Shown one piece after another: positions 43,435 through 52,570 of a stretch of 64,000 nucleotides of DNA (position 1 is the first letter of the stretch; the number at the start of each line of letters is the position of its first letter). Origin of the DNA: Chryseobacterium limigenitum. GTDB taxonomy: Bacteria; Bacteroidota; Bacteroidia; Flavobacteriales; Weeksellaceae. The notes beneath the pieces were generated by a model. It did not search any database and was not told where the DNA came from. It saw nothing but the letters and a program-made list of their open reading frames with translations. A program made the position numbers and the translations under genes. The DNA lies in assembly GCF_900114875.1 (NCBI RefSeq), contig NZ_FPKW01000005.1, positions 62,001 to 126,000 on the forward strand. The letters run 5' to 3'.

Positions 43435-43986
43435 ATGAGCTCAATTATTGTAAGACAAGCTGAACCGAAAGATTATTCAGCTATTATCGAATTACAAAAC
43501 GCCAACACACCGGATCAATTAACCGAAGAGGAAAAAAAGCAGGGATTCGTGGTTTCCAGTATGACTGAAGAAACATTAGATGATATCAATAAAAACTTAG
43601 GTGTTTTAGTTGCTATTGAAGATGGTAAACTAGCAGGGTTCGTATGTCTTGCAACAACCAATCCTCTACCGGGACATCCTGTTGTAAAAGCAATGTATGA
43701 AAGTTTTCCTCAACAAATATTTAATGACAGAAAATTGCCAGAATATCGAGTGTTTATTTATGGTCCTGTTTTAGTAAATTCTAATTGGAGAGGAAAAGGA
43801 ATTTTAAAGAAACTATTTTCCGCCGTGAAAGATTTCACTAAAAAAAATTATGATCTGGGAGCAGCTTTCATCAACGATAAAAATCCACATTCTCTTTCTG
43901 CTCATGTTGAAGGTTTAGGAATGGTGCCTTTAAATCCTTTTAATTATAAAGACGAGGCATTTCAATTGGTCGTTTTTATCGTTTAA
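43435..43986 (+). CDS. GNAT family N-acetyltransferase
   Basis: This 183-residue protein has the GNAT fold: IIVRQAEPKDYSAIIELQNA at the start, then strand 4 YRVFIYGPVLVNSNWRGKGI with the acetyl-CoA loop (normally Q/RxxGxG/A; here NWRGKGILKKL), and AAFINDKNPHSLSAHVEGLG with the late Asn/Ser. Substrate unknown. An in-frame TTG five codons upstream is possible, but ATG is preferred. First chromosomal gene after the element. Confidence 0.85.
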   Translation: MSSIIVRQAEPKDYSAIIELQNANTPDQLTEEEKKQGFVVSSMTEETLDDINKNLGVLVAIEDGKLAGFVCLATTNPLPGHPVVKAMYESFPQQIFNDRKLPEYRVFIYGPVLVNSNWRGKGILKKLFSAVKDFTKKNYDLGAAFINDKNPHSLSAHVEGLGMVPLNPFNYKDEAFQLVVFIV

Positions 43987-44191
43987 TTGGCAAAAAAGTC
44001 GATTTGAAAAATTATTTTTAAGCAAATTTGAAAAATATTTTATTTTTTCTGATTTATAATTTCATCTTTAGATTAAACTTCAAAATACTGAAAAATAGAC
44101 AGATAAAAACGTCAGACTTTTTTCATCATTACAAAAAATAAAAATCATCGAATAGGAATTCATTTTTTCTGCCATAATTTGCTTTAAACAC

Positions 44192-44222
44192 TTGCTTCAT
44201 ATCAATATTCATATTATATTTG
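44192..44222 (+). promoter_or_regulatory. promoter of tRNA-Asn copy 2
   Basis: TTG (44192-44194), 20 bases, TATATTTG (44215-44222); same as copy 1. Confidence 0.75.
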
Positions 44223-44245
44223 CATCACCAAAAACAACGGAAAAT

Positions 44246-44319
44246 TCCTCCTTAGCTCAGTTGGTTAGAGCATCTGACTGTTAATCAGAGGGTCCTTGGT
44301 TCGAGCCCAAGAGGAGGAG
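44246..44319 (+). tRNA. tRNA-Asn (GTT), copy 2
   Basis: Identical in all 74 bases to 24625-24698. It is an unoccupied alternative integration target with the same 44-bp core. Confidence 0.97.
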
Positions 44320-44321
44320 CA

Positions 44322-44352
44322 AATCCATCAGATAATTCTGATGGATTTTTTT
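44322..44352 (+). terminator. terminator of tRNA-Asn copy 2
   Basis: ATCCATCAG pairs with CTGATGGAT around ATAATT, followed by T7. Confidence 0.88.
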
Positions 44353-44520
44353 GTTTCTAATAGTTCTCTTTTTCAAGTTTTGATTATTGATTTCTTCACA
44401 ATATTCGTTTACACCCACCCTTCAGTAAGTTATATCTAAAATATATTGATAATTTAAAGACAAATAACGCATTTAATTATTTTTTTATCATTAATTTGTG
44501 AATAATTAAAAAATGAATTC

Positions 44521-46002
44521 ATGAAAAAACTAATTTTATTAACATTAATACCTTCTGCTATTTTTTCTCAGGTTGGTATTAACAACAGCACCCCAACGTC
44601 TACCTTAGACATTACAGCCCAAGCTTCAACAGGCGCCACAACAAATGTAGACGGTATGCTGATTCCCAGAGTAAACCTTCAGCGAGCACAGTTAATGACA
44701 GCAGTTCCAACATCTACACTTATTTATGTAAATGACATTTCAATAGGAACAGCCACAGGAATTGCTGTTGACATTACATCCACAGGCTTTTACTACTTTG
44801 ACGGCACAAAATGGACAGCAGTAATAACATCCAATAACAACAATGATTGGCACTTGACAGGAAATACAGGAACAAATCCCTCCAACAACTTCATAGGAAC
44901 CAGCGACAACCAACCGGTTGTTTTTAAAATAAATAATACAAATGCCGGTACACTCAGTAGTATTCCATTTTTTAACACAAGTTTTGGACTAAATACTTTT
45001 GCTTATAATATTACAGGTCCGCTCAACGTAGCTTTTGGATTCCAGGCACTTAGCGCAAATACGACAGGAAATCGTAATACCGCCATTGGAGCCAGCGCTT
45101 TAAATAGTAATATTCTTGGAAATCAAAATACAGCAATTGGGTACGAATCATTAACAAACTCAACCGCTGGAGCAAACACCGGCATAGGTTATTTAGCACT
45201 ACGCTCTTTAACTACTGGTTCCAACAATATTGGAATAGGCTATCAAGCCGGTTTTGATTCAAACGCAGGAGGAACTGGCGTAGGAATTACTACCGGATCC
45301 AGAAATCTAATGTTAGGAATAAACACAGGTCTTCCCGACCAGACAGCAAATAATCAAATGAATATTGGCAATATTATTTTCGGAACAGATGTAAATGGAA
45401 CTTTAGCCACACCTAAAGGAAATGTAGGTATCGGAACTTCTGCTCCTACAGCAAGGCTTGAGGTAGCATCTGGCACAACAGGAACTTCCGGATTAAAATT
45501 CACCAATATAAACAATACAACAGCCACTACACAGAATGCTGCAGCCTTAGGAGTAGACGCCACCGGAAATGTTGTAGTACAGAATACCGCTCCTTTAACT
45601 ACAAATTTTAAATCTTTCAGTATTAATGCAAGCTCTGCTACAAGTTCATTAATTACCATCGGATCACTAGAGTTTCGATATCCAACAACGACATGTACTA
45701 CAACCCAAACATATATTCAGGTAAGATCCACAAGCGGAGCTAATAATTTAGGAGTACAGCACGCAATGTTTCTAACAGCACAAAACACTTCCTCTTTCGT
45801 TAATACAACACCGATAACGGTTACACCAACTTTTGCCGATATTACATCACTTCCATTAAATTGCGTACAGGACAGCCACGCACAATTCAATTTTTTCTCT
45901 TATACAGACAGAACTTTTTATAGAGTTAATGTAAATATTGCAGATGGCGACAGCTTAGGTTTTGGAGCCCTGGGATATATTTTTGTAGAGCTTCAAAGAT
46001 AG
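44521..46002 (+). CDS. secreted repeat protein, trimeric-adhesin-head-like
   Basis: This 493-residue protein has a short signal (KKLILLTLIPSAIFS) then QVGINNSTPTSTLDITA, a start shared by many Chryseobacterium surface proteins. Residues about 165-260 carry repeats of the kind NTAIGASAL, NTAIGYESL, NTGIGYLAL, NIGIGYQAG, like the left-handed beta-roll of YadA heads. Next is VGIGTSAPTARLEVASG, a stalk-like or phage-fibre-like motif, then a beta-rich C-terminal domain. No sorting domain for type IX secretion is evident. Probably surface-exposed or extracellular. Confidence 0.7.
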   Translation: MKKLILLTLIPSAIFSQVGINNSTPTSTLDITAQASTGATTNVDGMLIPRVNLQRAQLMTAVPTSTLIYVNDISIGTATGIAVDITSTGFYYFDGTKWTAVITSNNNNDWHLTGNTGTNPSNNFIGTSDNQPVVFKINNTNAGTLSSIPFFNTSFGLNTFAYNITGPLNVAFGFQALSANTTGNRNTAIGASALNSNILGNQNTAIGYESLTNSTAGANTGIGYLALRSLTTGSNNIGIGYQAGFDSNAGGTGVGITTGSRNLMLGINTGLPDQTANNQMNIGNIIFGTDVNGTLATPKGNVGIGTSAPTARLEVASGTTGTSGLKFTNINNTTATTQNAAALGVDATGNVVVQNTAPLTTNFKSFSINASSATSSLITIGSLEFRYPTTTCTTTQTYIQVRSTSGANNLGVQHAMFLTAQNTSSFVNTTPITVTPTFADITSLPLNCVQDSHAQFNFFSYTDRTFYRVNVNIADGDSLGFGALGYIFVELQR

Positions 46003-46040
46003 GCCTTTTAAGTATTTATCATTTTAACAAATTAATAACT

Positions 46041-46080
46041 ATAACACCGTCATTTTGATGGTGTTATTTTGTTAACTTTG
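46041..46080 (+). promoter_or_regulatory. terminator hairpin followed by DUF5686 promoter
   Basis: ATAACACC (46041-46048) pairs with GGTGTTAT (46060-46067) and ends in TTTGTT behind the secreted repeat protein. Directly after it TAACTTTG (46073-46080) is a perfect -7 box for the gene starting at 46178. Confidence 0.6.
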
Positions 46081-46177
46081 CACTTTTGTATTTATTTACG
46101 GAAATCTTTTTAAATTTTACTATTTTATAAATAAACAGCATACTTTTTGTTTATGCTAATGCCTGAAGAAACAACAA

Positions 46178-48703
46178 ATGTCAATTAATAATTCCAAATA
46201 TTACTCTTTCTCTTTTTTTCTGTTTTTAACCAGCCTTATCTGCGCTCAAAACACAGCAAACGGCAAAATTTTAGATGCTAAAACAAATAAAGAAATCACA
46301 GGTGTAGACGTTTTCATAAATGATAACAACAATCCGGCTTTAACTACAACGACAGGAAATTTCAGTGTACAGTCGGACAGCATTATTTATAAATTAAAAT
46401 TTCTGAGAAAAAACTATGCGTTAGAGAACATAACCGTTACCCCTGAAAACGCTAACAGTCTTTTCGTAAAATTATCTCAGGAAAAAGTAGAAAGTATTCA
46501 AGAAGTTGTTATTCATAACGAAAAAACAAAATACAAGAATAAAAAAGAAAATCCGGCTTACGCAATTATGCAAGAGGTCTGGAAAAGAAAGAGAAACAAC
46601 GGTTTAGATAAATTCGACACTTACACTTATAAGGAATACGAAAAAATTCAGTTTGATGCCAACAACCTGGACAGCACCTTTATGAAGAAGAAAATCTTCA
46701 ATAAGCTAGATTTCATATTTGATTATGCAGATTCTACAGCAAGCGGAAAAATGGCACTTCCTATTTTCCTCAACGAAGCTGTTTACACCAATTTTGGAGA
46801 AAATAAACCCGCAAAAAAGACAAAAAGACTTTTAATTGCCCAAAAAACATCAGGTTTTCAGGATAATCAGATTATAACTTTAACGGCTAAAAACCTCTAT
46901 CGTGATATTAATATTTATGATAATACTTTAAATTATTTCGACATCGGATTTCCAAGTCCAGTTGGAGGAAATGGTTTCAGTACTTACGATTATAATCTTG
47001 TTGATACAATTTCCATAAATGGAGAAAATGCCTACAAAATAAGATATCAGCCAAAAAGAACTGAGGTTTTGGCATTTCAGGGATATCTTTATATTGACAC
47101 CGACAGTTATGCGGTTCTAGGGGCTACATTAAAATCAACACAAAAGATCAACGTTAATTTCATTAACGCTATTTCAACCGAGTTGGAATATGATAATCCC
47201 GATGAGAATACTTTTTTACCTAAAAAGTTTGTTACGGAAATTGAAATGACTCCTTTTTCTAAAAAGAAGACTTCAAAAAGTATTATTGCTAAAAGATCTG
47301 TTGATTATTCCGACTACGACTTCAACAAACCTCTTGAAGATAAAGTCTTTGTACGAAGAGAAGAAGAGTATGACAATAAATTTGTAGATAAAGACGATGC
47401 CTATTGGATGAAAGCCCGACCGGATTCTTTATCCAAATCTGAACAGGGCGTTTATGATATGCTTGATAAGCTTCAAAAAACACCAAAATTCAACCGTCTT
47501 GTAAAATTATACGAAACATTAGGTTCCGGATATTATAACGTTACCAAAGGAATAGATATTGGCCCAATATTCTCTATTTACGGGAAAAATGAAGTAGAAG
47601 GCGACAGAATAAGATTAGGTGCAAGAACCTATTTCACCCAGAATGATCCTTGGAGAGTTCAGTTTTATACTGCTTACGGATTTAAAGATCAACAGGTTAA
47701 ATATGGTGTTGAAGGTCGATACATGTTCAACAGAGTCAACAGATTCATGATTGGAGCCGGAAATAGAAGAGACATCTTACAGCTTGGAGTACAGTTAACA
47801 ACTGATGACGGCATCATGGCTCGTTCATTTGCTTCATCAACAGTTTTTGCGAGAGGTGAAAACGCTTCATTAAGTTCATTAAATCAAACCAATATATTCA
47901 CGTCTATCGAGCCCTGGAAAAATTTCCAGATTCGCGTTGACGGAACCATGCAAAGTATTAAGTCTGCTAACCCTGACGGATTTAACCTGATGTATTACAG
48001 AAATGGTGATCTGAGAAAAACCGTTAACGATTCTCATGTTACTATTAGCTTGATCGCAAGGCCGGGAGCAAAATTCTCACAAACCGGAGTCGACAGATAC
48101 GAACACGGAACTTTAGCACCAACGATTGTTTTAAAATATACCAGAGGTATCGAAGGTCTGTTTAATGCAGATTTCAACTACAATAAGCTTCAATTCATGT
48201 TCTACAAGCCCGTTTTGATCGGAAGCTGGGGTAAAACATTAATTAATTTTGAAGCAGGTAAAAATTTCGATACCGTACCGCTGGCTTTACAGAATGTTAT
48301 TCCGGGAAACCAGTCTTACAGCTTGGTTGGAAATACTTTTGCACAGCTTAATTATTATGAATTTGTTGCAGATACTTATACAACCCTACATTTAGAGCAT
48401 CATTTTAACGGAAAGATACTTTCTTATATTCCTTTAATTAAAAAGCTTAAATTGAGAGAAGTCGCTTTCATTAGAGGAGCTTACGGAACTTTAAGTGATG
48501 CCTCAAAATCTATCAATGTTGAAGGTTTCAAATATTCTGCACCAAGTGAACAAATTTATTACGAATATGGTTTTGGGATCGAGAACATCGGTTTCGGAAA
48601 CTTAAGAATTTTCAGAGTAGATTTTAACTGGCGAGGAAATTATCTTGACCGGCCGGATATTTCCAAATTCGGTATCAAAGCAGGATTCCAGGTTGGATTT
48701 TAA
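46178..48703 (+). CDS. DUF5686 / carboxypeptidase-regulatory-like outer membrane protein
   Basis: This 841-residue protein has a signal (YYSFSFFLFLTSLICAQ), then a CarboxypepD_reg-like domain (GKILDAKTNKEITGVDVFIN) to about residue 115. A long DUF5686 region follows and ends in an outer-membrane barrel with alternating strands (WRVQFYTAYGFKDQQVKYGV, LIKKLKLREVAFIRGAYG) and a terminal aromatic residue (GIKAGFQVGF). This is a common flavobacterial outer-membrane family of unknown substrate. A terminator follows. Confidence 0.85.
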   Translation: MSINNSKYYSFSFFLFLTSLICAQNTANGKILDAKTNKEITGVDVFINDNNNPALTTTTGNFSVQSDSIIYKLKFLRKNYALENITVTPENANSLFVKLSQEKVESIQEVVIHNEKTKYKNKKENPAYAIMQEVWKRKRNNGLDKFDTYTYKEYEKIQFDANNLDSTFMKKKIFNKLDFIFDYADSTASGKMALPIFLNEAVYTNFGENKPAKKTKRLLIAQKTSGFQDNQIITLTAKNLYRDINIYDNTLNYFDIGFPSPVGGNGFSTYDYNLVDTISINGENAYKIRYQPKRTEVLAFQGYLYIDTDSYAVLGATLKSTQKINVNFINAISTELEYDNPDENTFLPKKFVTEIEMTPFSKKKTSKSIIAKRSVDYSDYDFNKPLEDKVFVRREEEYDNKFVDKDDAYWMKARPDSLSKSEQGVYDMLDKLQKTPKFNRLVKLYETLGSGYYNVTKGIDIGPIFSIYGKNEVEGDRIRLGARTYFTQNDPWRVQFYTAYGFKDQQVKYGVEGRYMFNRVNRFMIGAGNRRDILQLGVQLTTDDGIMARSFASSTVFARGENASLSSLNQTNIFTSIEPWKNFQIRVDGTMQSIKSANPDGFNLMYYRNGDLRKTVNDSHVTISLIARPGAKFSQTGVDRYEHGTLAPTIVLKYTRGIEGLFNADFNYNKLQFMFYKPVLIGSWGKTLINFEAGKNFDTVPLALQNVIPGNQSYSLVGNTFAQLNYYEFVADTYTTLHLEHHFNGKILSYIPLIKKLKLREVAFIRGAYGTLSDASKSINVEGFKYSAPSEQIYYEYGFGIENIGFGNLRIFRVDFNWRGNYLDRPDISKFGIKAGFQVGF

Positions 48704-48708
48704 AATAT

Positions 48709-48740
48709 AAACTCCTTGTTCATTGAGCAAGGAGTTTTTT
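48709..48740. terminator. bidirectional terminator
   Basis: AACTCCTTG pairs with CAAGGAGTT, with T6 on the plus side. It serves the DUF5686 gene and the convergent small peptide gene. Confidence 0.88.
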
Positions 48741-48746
48741 ATTTCA

Positions 48747-48932
48747 TTAAGATTCTGCCGGATAATCTTTGCAGCTGTTACAATGAGCTACAATATAGAC
48801 AACATTACAAGAAGGTCTCTCACCTTCCGGGATTTTGCAATACACATCGCATGGTAAACAATCTTTTACCGGAAGCGCTCCTCCCATTACATTTTTAAGT
48901 TCTTCTCTGTTGATTTTCTTTAAATTTTTCAT
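48747..48932 (-). CDS. GG-leader, Cys-rich bacteriocin-like peptide
   Basis: This 61-residue peptide starts MKNLKKINREELKNVMGGA, the leader type annotated as bacteriocin-like in Chryseobacterium. The 42-residue part after GG has six Cys (KDC, LPC, VYC, SC, HC, SC) and no run of Ser/Thr, so disulfides are more likely than lanthionines. No modification or export gene is adjacent. Its own terminator is shared with the upstream gene. Confidence 0.78.
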   Translation of the reverse strand: MKNLKKINREELKNVMGGALPVKDCLPCDVYCKIPEGERPSCNVVYIVAHCNSCKDYPAES

Positions 48933-49103
48933 AATGATTAATTTTTAGTTTGATGATTTAATTAAACATTGGAAATTTAAGAAAAATATTCTTTACAGAA
49001 TTGAGTAAAAAACATTAGAAAACAAACTGAAAAGTACTTGTATCCGGATTCTTACAGAATGACAAATTTTGCAGATTTTACAAATGTTTAAAAACACGGC
49101 AAC

Positions 49104-49222
49104 AACCCTAGCCCTGATTGGAGCATTTGTTTGAGCTCATTTTTTAATGTTTCGGCTGCGGCGGCTTCGCCGCCGCAGCCGAAACATTAAAAATAGCGAG
49201 TGCGGAAAGCAGGAAAAAGCTT
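49104..49222. other. structured repeat or RNA with 25-bp perfect hairpin
   Basis: A perfect 25-bp stem with TTC loop spans 49141-49193 (TTTTTAATGTTTCGGCTGCG ... ), GC-rich in an AT-rich region. It is flanked by AGCCCTGATTGGAGCATTTG on the left and GAGTGCGGAAAGCAGGAAAA on the right, where CCTG and CAGG can close an outer stem. I have the impression that this pair of flanks with a variable hairpin between them is dispersed in Bacteroidetes genomes. It may be a mobile structured repeat or an RNA; not proven here. Confidence 0.45.
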
Positions 49223-49302
49223 CAAATAAAATTGCTTTTCGATATAATCAAATCCTCAAAAAAATGAAGATGCAATTCAACGAAGCCAAAAATCTTCAAA
49301 CA

Positions 49303-49336
49303 AAAAAAATCCCCGACCAAAGGCCGAGGATTACAT
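49303..49336 (-). terminator. terminator of the bL21-bL27 operon
   Basis: On the minus strand AATCCTCGGCC pairs with GGTCGGGGATT across a TTT loop, with T8 after it. Confidence 0.85.
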
Positions 49337-49355
49337 TTTTATAGAACGCTTAAAA

Positions 49356-49613
49356 TTATGCGTTTGGTTCTACAGATACGAAAGATCTGTTGTTTGCTTT
49401 CTTTCTGAAAACTACTTTACCGTCTACTAGAGCAAACAAAGTGTGGTCTTTACCCATTCCCACGTTAGTACCTGGGTGGTGTTGCGTACCTCTTTGTCTG
49501 ATAATAATGTTTCCGGCAATAGCTTCTTGTCCTCCGAAGATCTTCACACCTAATCTTTTAGAGTGAGATTCTCTACCGTTCTTGGAACTACCGACTCCTT
49601 TCTTGTGTGCCAT
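49356..49613 (-). CDS. rpmA: 50S ribosomal protein bL27
   Basis: This 85-residue protein has the bL27 sequence [20 protein letters not shown] followed by GVKIFGGQ and [18 protein letters not shown]. Its N-terminus reaches the peptidyl transferase centre. It starts directly with MAHKKG, without the N-terminal extension that Firmicutes cleave. Second gene of the bL21-bL27 pair, 12 bp after rplU. Confidence 0.98.
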   Translation of the reverse strand: MAHKKGVGSSKNGRESHSKRLGVKIFGGQEAIAGNIIIRQRGTQHHPGTNVGMGKDHTLFALVDGKVVFRKKANNRSFVSVEPNA

Positions 49614-49625
49614 TTTATTACAGTA

Positions 49626-50201
49626 TTATTTATTAAGTGCTTTAAATTGATCAATGTTCTTAACGATAGCAGCATCTACTTCTTCGTGAGTAAGAACAGT
49701 TTTCTCTAATTCAACTTTAACTGCTTTACCTAAAGTAATTAAAGTTTCTCTGTTTTCTTTAGACTGAGACAAGTTGTTTTTCTTCAAGTGATAGTTCAGC
49801 TCGTGATCTTCACTAAAGTTAACAGTTGCGTTGTCTGAAAGAACTTCAGCTTTCACAGTTTCTTTTTTAGCAGCTTTCTTTGGTGCTCCTTCAAAACCAG
49901 TGATACCAGTGATTTGAATTTGAGTTAAAGATTGTCTGTGACCATTTTTTACCTGATAACCTTTTCTTCTTTTCTTTTTGAAAACGATTACTTTATCAGC
50001 TTTTACATGATCTAAAATTTCAGCATCTACTACGATACCGCTTACAGCTGGGGCGCCAACAGTGATTGAACCGTTTACAGTAAGAAGAATCTTATCGAAA
50101 GATACTTTATCTCCTTTTTCTCCTTTCAAACGGTTTACAAACAACTTCTGGTCTTGCTCAACTTTGTATTGAAGCCCTGCTATTTCTACAATTGCAAACA
50201 T
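49626..50201 (-). CDS. rplU: 50S ribosomal protein bL21 with C-terminal extension
   Basis: Residues 1-105 of this 191-residue protein are canonical bL21 (FAIVEIAGLQYKVEQDQKLF, KKKRRKGYQVKNGHRQSLTQ). They are followed by about 86 extra residues (KKAAKKETVKAEVL ... NNLSQSKENRETLITLGKAV ... LTHEEVDAAIVKNIDQFKAL) not found in most bacteria, where bL21 is about 103 long. Similar tails exist in flavobacteria. A TATATTTG -7 box is at 50232-50239. Confidence 0.95.
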   Translation of the reverse strand: MFAIVEIAGLQYKVEQDQKLFVNRLKGEKGDKVSFDKILLTVNGSITVGAPAVSGIVVDAEILDHVKADKVIVFKKKRRKGYQVKNGHRQSLTQIQITGITGFEGAPKKAAKKETVKAEVLSDNATVNFSEDHELNYHLKKNNLSQSKENRETLITLGKAVKVELEKTVLTHEEVDAAIVKNIDQFKALNK

Positions 50202-50231
50202 TGTTTATAAATTTTTAGTTAATTCGAGGTG

Positions 50232-50239
50232 CAAATATA
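50232..50239 (-). promoter_or_regulatory. -7 box of the bL21-bL27 operon
   Basis: Minus-strand TATATTTG, 31 bases before the rplU ATG. Confidence 0.6.
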
Positions 50240-50384
50240 AGAATTAATTTTCAATTACCTTATAATCAAATCAATCTTTTTTACACGACAATCATTTCAC
50301 TATGCTTTGAATAATTTTTAACATTAATTTGCTCGTTCATAACAGATTATTTTATACCTTCGTTTTCACCAAAAAATATTTTAT

Positions 50385-51272
50385 ATGAAAATGAACTTTA
50401 ATTTCTGCTTAATAGCAGGAGCCATTGCTGCATTCTCACTTACAGCATGTAACGACGACAAAATGGAAGACAGCGTTCTTCCGGAATCTCAAACCGAAAC
50501 TTCAAAAATCGAACAGCCAGGAACTTTGCAAAGACAGTGTTCTTACGTTGATCAGTATTGGAGCTCAACTGCAGTGTTGAAAACAGGACTTAAAACTACA
50601 ACTGACACCAATTTCATGAATGCTCAAATGACCAAGATCATCAGTCTTTGGGGCGGAACAAGTTTAACTTTCAGATTTGTGGATGATGCATCAAACCCAA
50701 ATTCAACGTACAATGCAATTTCATATTCAAATGGAAAGATCTATTATGGATACGCCATTTATTATGATGCAAAAGCAAAAGGCGGAGACATTGTAAATGC
50801 GATGATTCTTGCCCACGAATATGGCCACCAGCTTCAGTATCGTTACAATCTACCTTCTGTGAGTGAATCTACTGCAAGACCAAATGAACTGGAAGCTGAC
50901 GGTTTCGCAGGATACTATCTGAGAAGACCGAACGGTTACAATCAAACAACATTTGCGCAAATTGCAGCAGCTTATGAATTTGCTCAAAGCATCGGAGACT
51001 ACCAGACAACAAGCGCGGGACACCACGGAACTCCGCCACAGAGAAGATCTGCAGTTCGTTTAGGATTTCTCTTAGGACAGTATAATCTTTCAGCCGCCGA
51101 CTTCGATTATAACTTCTTCTATTATTATCAAGGAGTTTTAAATGGAACTTACAAACAGGCAAAAAACACCAGAAACCCTGAAATTGATGCTTATATGAGT
51201 CAATATATTGATGAGTTAAGAAAAATTCAGACTGGAGAAATTTCAGCTGAGGAATTCAAAGATCTTAAGTAA
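50385..51272 (+). CDS. zinc metallopeptidase lipoprotein
   Basis: This 295-residue lipoprotein has the lipobox FSLTAC (Cys 22), a linker, then a neutral zinc metallopeptidase domain. The zinc motif is HEYGHQLQ near residue 145 and the downstream ELEADGFAGYYL gives the third ligand Glu/Asp. It resembles the YpfJ-like putative metallopeptidase family. Anchored at the cell envelope. Substrate unknown. A strong terminator follows. Confidence 0.82.
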   Translation: MKMNFNFCLIAGAIAAFSLTACNDDKMEDSVLPESQTETSKIEQPGTLQRQCSYVDQYWSSTAVLKTGLKTTTDTNFMNAQMTKIISLWGGTSLTFRFVDDASNPNSTYNAISYSNGKIYYGYAIYYDAKAKGGDIVNAMILAHEYGHQLQYRYNLPSVSESTARPNELEADGFAGYYLRRPNGYNQTTFAQIAAAYEFAQSIGDYQTTSAGHHGTPPQRRSAVRLGFLLGQYNLSAADFDYNFFYYYQGVLNGTYKQAKNTRNPEIDAYMSQYIDELRKIQTGEISAEEFKDLK

Positions 51273-51298
51273 ACATTCATTTTTAGTATATTTAAAGA

Positions 51299-51330
51299 AA
51301 GGAGGTAAACGATTCGCTTTACCTCTTTTT
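51299..51330 (+). terminator. intrinsic terminator
   Basis: AGGAGGTAAA pairs with TTTACCTCTT around CGATTCGC, followed by T5, between the metallopeptidase and acyltransferase genes. Confidence 0.8.
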
Positions 51331-51387
51331 ATTTATTTGAAATAATTCCTAAACTTTATTTACTTTTGAAGTTTACCATCTATTATA

Positions 51388-52479
51388 ATGAACAGAGATC
51401 TCTACATTGATTTTGCAAAAGGGCTGGCAACGCTTTCTATTATATTTATTCATACCGCATTCTGGTCTGGCCAGTTTTATATTCCGGCCGAGGTAAGAGT
51501 ATTTTCTCTGGTTTTTGATGTTGCCTTATTCTATGCTTTAAGTGGAATTACTTCAGGTTCAAATATTGAGAAAACTTTTTACAGATTATTAAAATTGCAG
51601 ATCACTTACATGATCTTTGTGACATTTTTATTCTTTCTTGATTACTTTTTTAAAGTTTTGGGGCTGAGTTTTTTCTCATTAGAATGGCTACAGAAATTCT
51701 ACTCAACATTTGGTTCAAAATATTCCACAACAAGTATTTCTACAGTTCCACAATGGCAAAATCTCGGAAATTGGTATCTTCATCAATATACAAATGCGGA
51801 CACTTTTCCCGTTGTAATGGGGAGTTTCTGGTATTTGAAAGTGTATTTTATTTTAACAATTTTTGGAGTTTTAATTTTAAAATTCTTCCCAAAACATATT
51901 AATTGGTTTATTGGGATTTGCATTGCTTTAACCCTATTATTTAATATTTTCCCGTGGTTTTACCCGACCGGACAAGTTGGTTATGTCGCTTTTTATATGG
52001 CCATTTTCTTAATTGCCAACAGAATGCGTGGTAAAAAAATTCCAACTAAGATGATTCCCGTTCTTTACGGAATTGTTGCCGCAGCATTAGCCTGGATGTT
52101 TTGGTATTATGGAAGCGAAGTATTTTATAAAATCAATAAAAATAAATTCCCTCCGAAGATTCCTTATATAATATGGACTCTATTTTCTTTGGCTACCCTA
52201 TTCATCTTCTACAATAGATTAAAAATTACGAAAGAAAATTTTGTTACTTATATCGGAAAAAATGCCATCTTTTTTTATTTTGCTCAAGGATTAAGTTCAT
52301 CAATCGTATATTTTCTCGTTGTACCGTTGAAAGAAAACATCTCTTGGTGGATTTTGATGGTGTTAATTTATGTTATTAATATTATGTTAGCCTTTATTAT
52401 TTCAGCAGGAGTGAAAAAAGTTGACAATTTTGGATGGAATTTTTTAGAGATTTTAAGAAGAAAAACGAGAAATAGTTAA
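51388..52479 (+). CDS. acyltransferase 3 family membrane protein
   Basis: This 363-residue polytopic membrane protein has about ten hydrophobic helices. The start DLYIDFAKGLATLSIIFIHT carries the family's FAKGLA..I..VHT-like motif with the catalytic His region. Family members transfer acyl groups to sugars or envelope glycans. Substrate unknown. It is on its own, upstream of the RiPP cluster. No link to peptide modification is visible. Confidence 0.8.
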   Translation: MNRDLYIDFAKGLATLSIIFIHTAFWSGQFYIPAEVRVFSLVFDVALFYALSGITSGSNIEKTFYRLLKLQITYMIFVTFLFFLDYFFKVLGLSFFSLEWLQKFYSTFGSKYSTTSISTVPQWQNLGNWYLHQYTNADTFPVVMGSFWYLKVYFILTIFGVLILKFFPKHINWFIGICIALTLLFNIFPWFYPTGQVGYVAFYMAIFLIANRMRGKKIPTKMIPVLYGIVAAALAWMFWYYGSEVFYKINKNKFPPKIPYIIWTLFSLATLFIFYNRLKITKENFVTYIGKNAIFFYFAQGLSSSIVYFLVVPLKENISWWILMVLIYVINIMLAFIISAGVKKVDNFGWNFLEILRRKTRNS

Positions 52480-52538
52480 CATAATATCAAAAAATAGTTA
52501 AAATTTATACATTTTCAGATATAATTAATCAATAATAT

Positions 52539-52546
52539 TATATTTG
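52539..52546 (+). promoter_or_regulatory. -7 box of the grasp-with-spasm precursor
   Basis: TATATTTG, 24 bases before the precursor ATG. No good TTG at the ideal distance. Confidence 0.5.
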
Positions 52547-52570
52547 TCTAAGTATAAATAAACTAAATAC

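Larger units (their letters stand above)
48933..49355. other. 423-bp intergenic region with structured repeat
   Basis: Holds the upstream region of the small peptide gene, a structured element at 49104-49222 and the terminator of the ribosomal operon at 49303-49336. The open frames across the hairpin are a by-product of its sequence and not genes. Confidence 0.5.

Noticed and set aside
49147..49344. Arg-rich 65-codon frame across the hairpin
   Set aside because: The Arg run arises from the palindrome GCGGCGG/CCGCCGC; not a protein gene.
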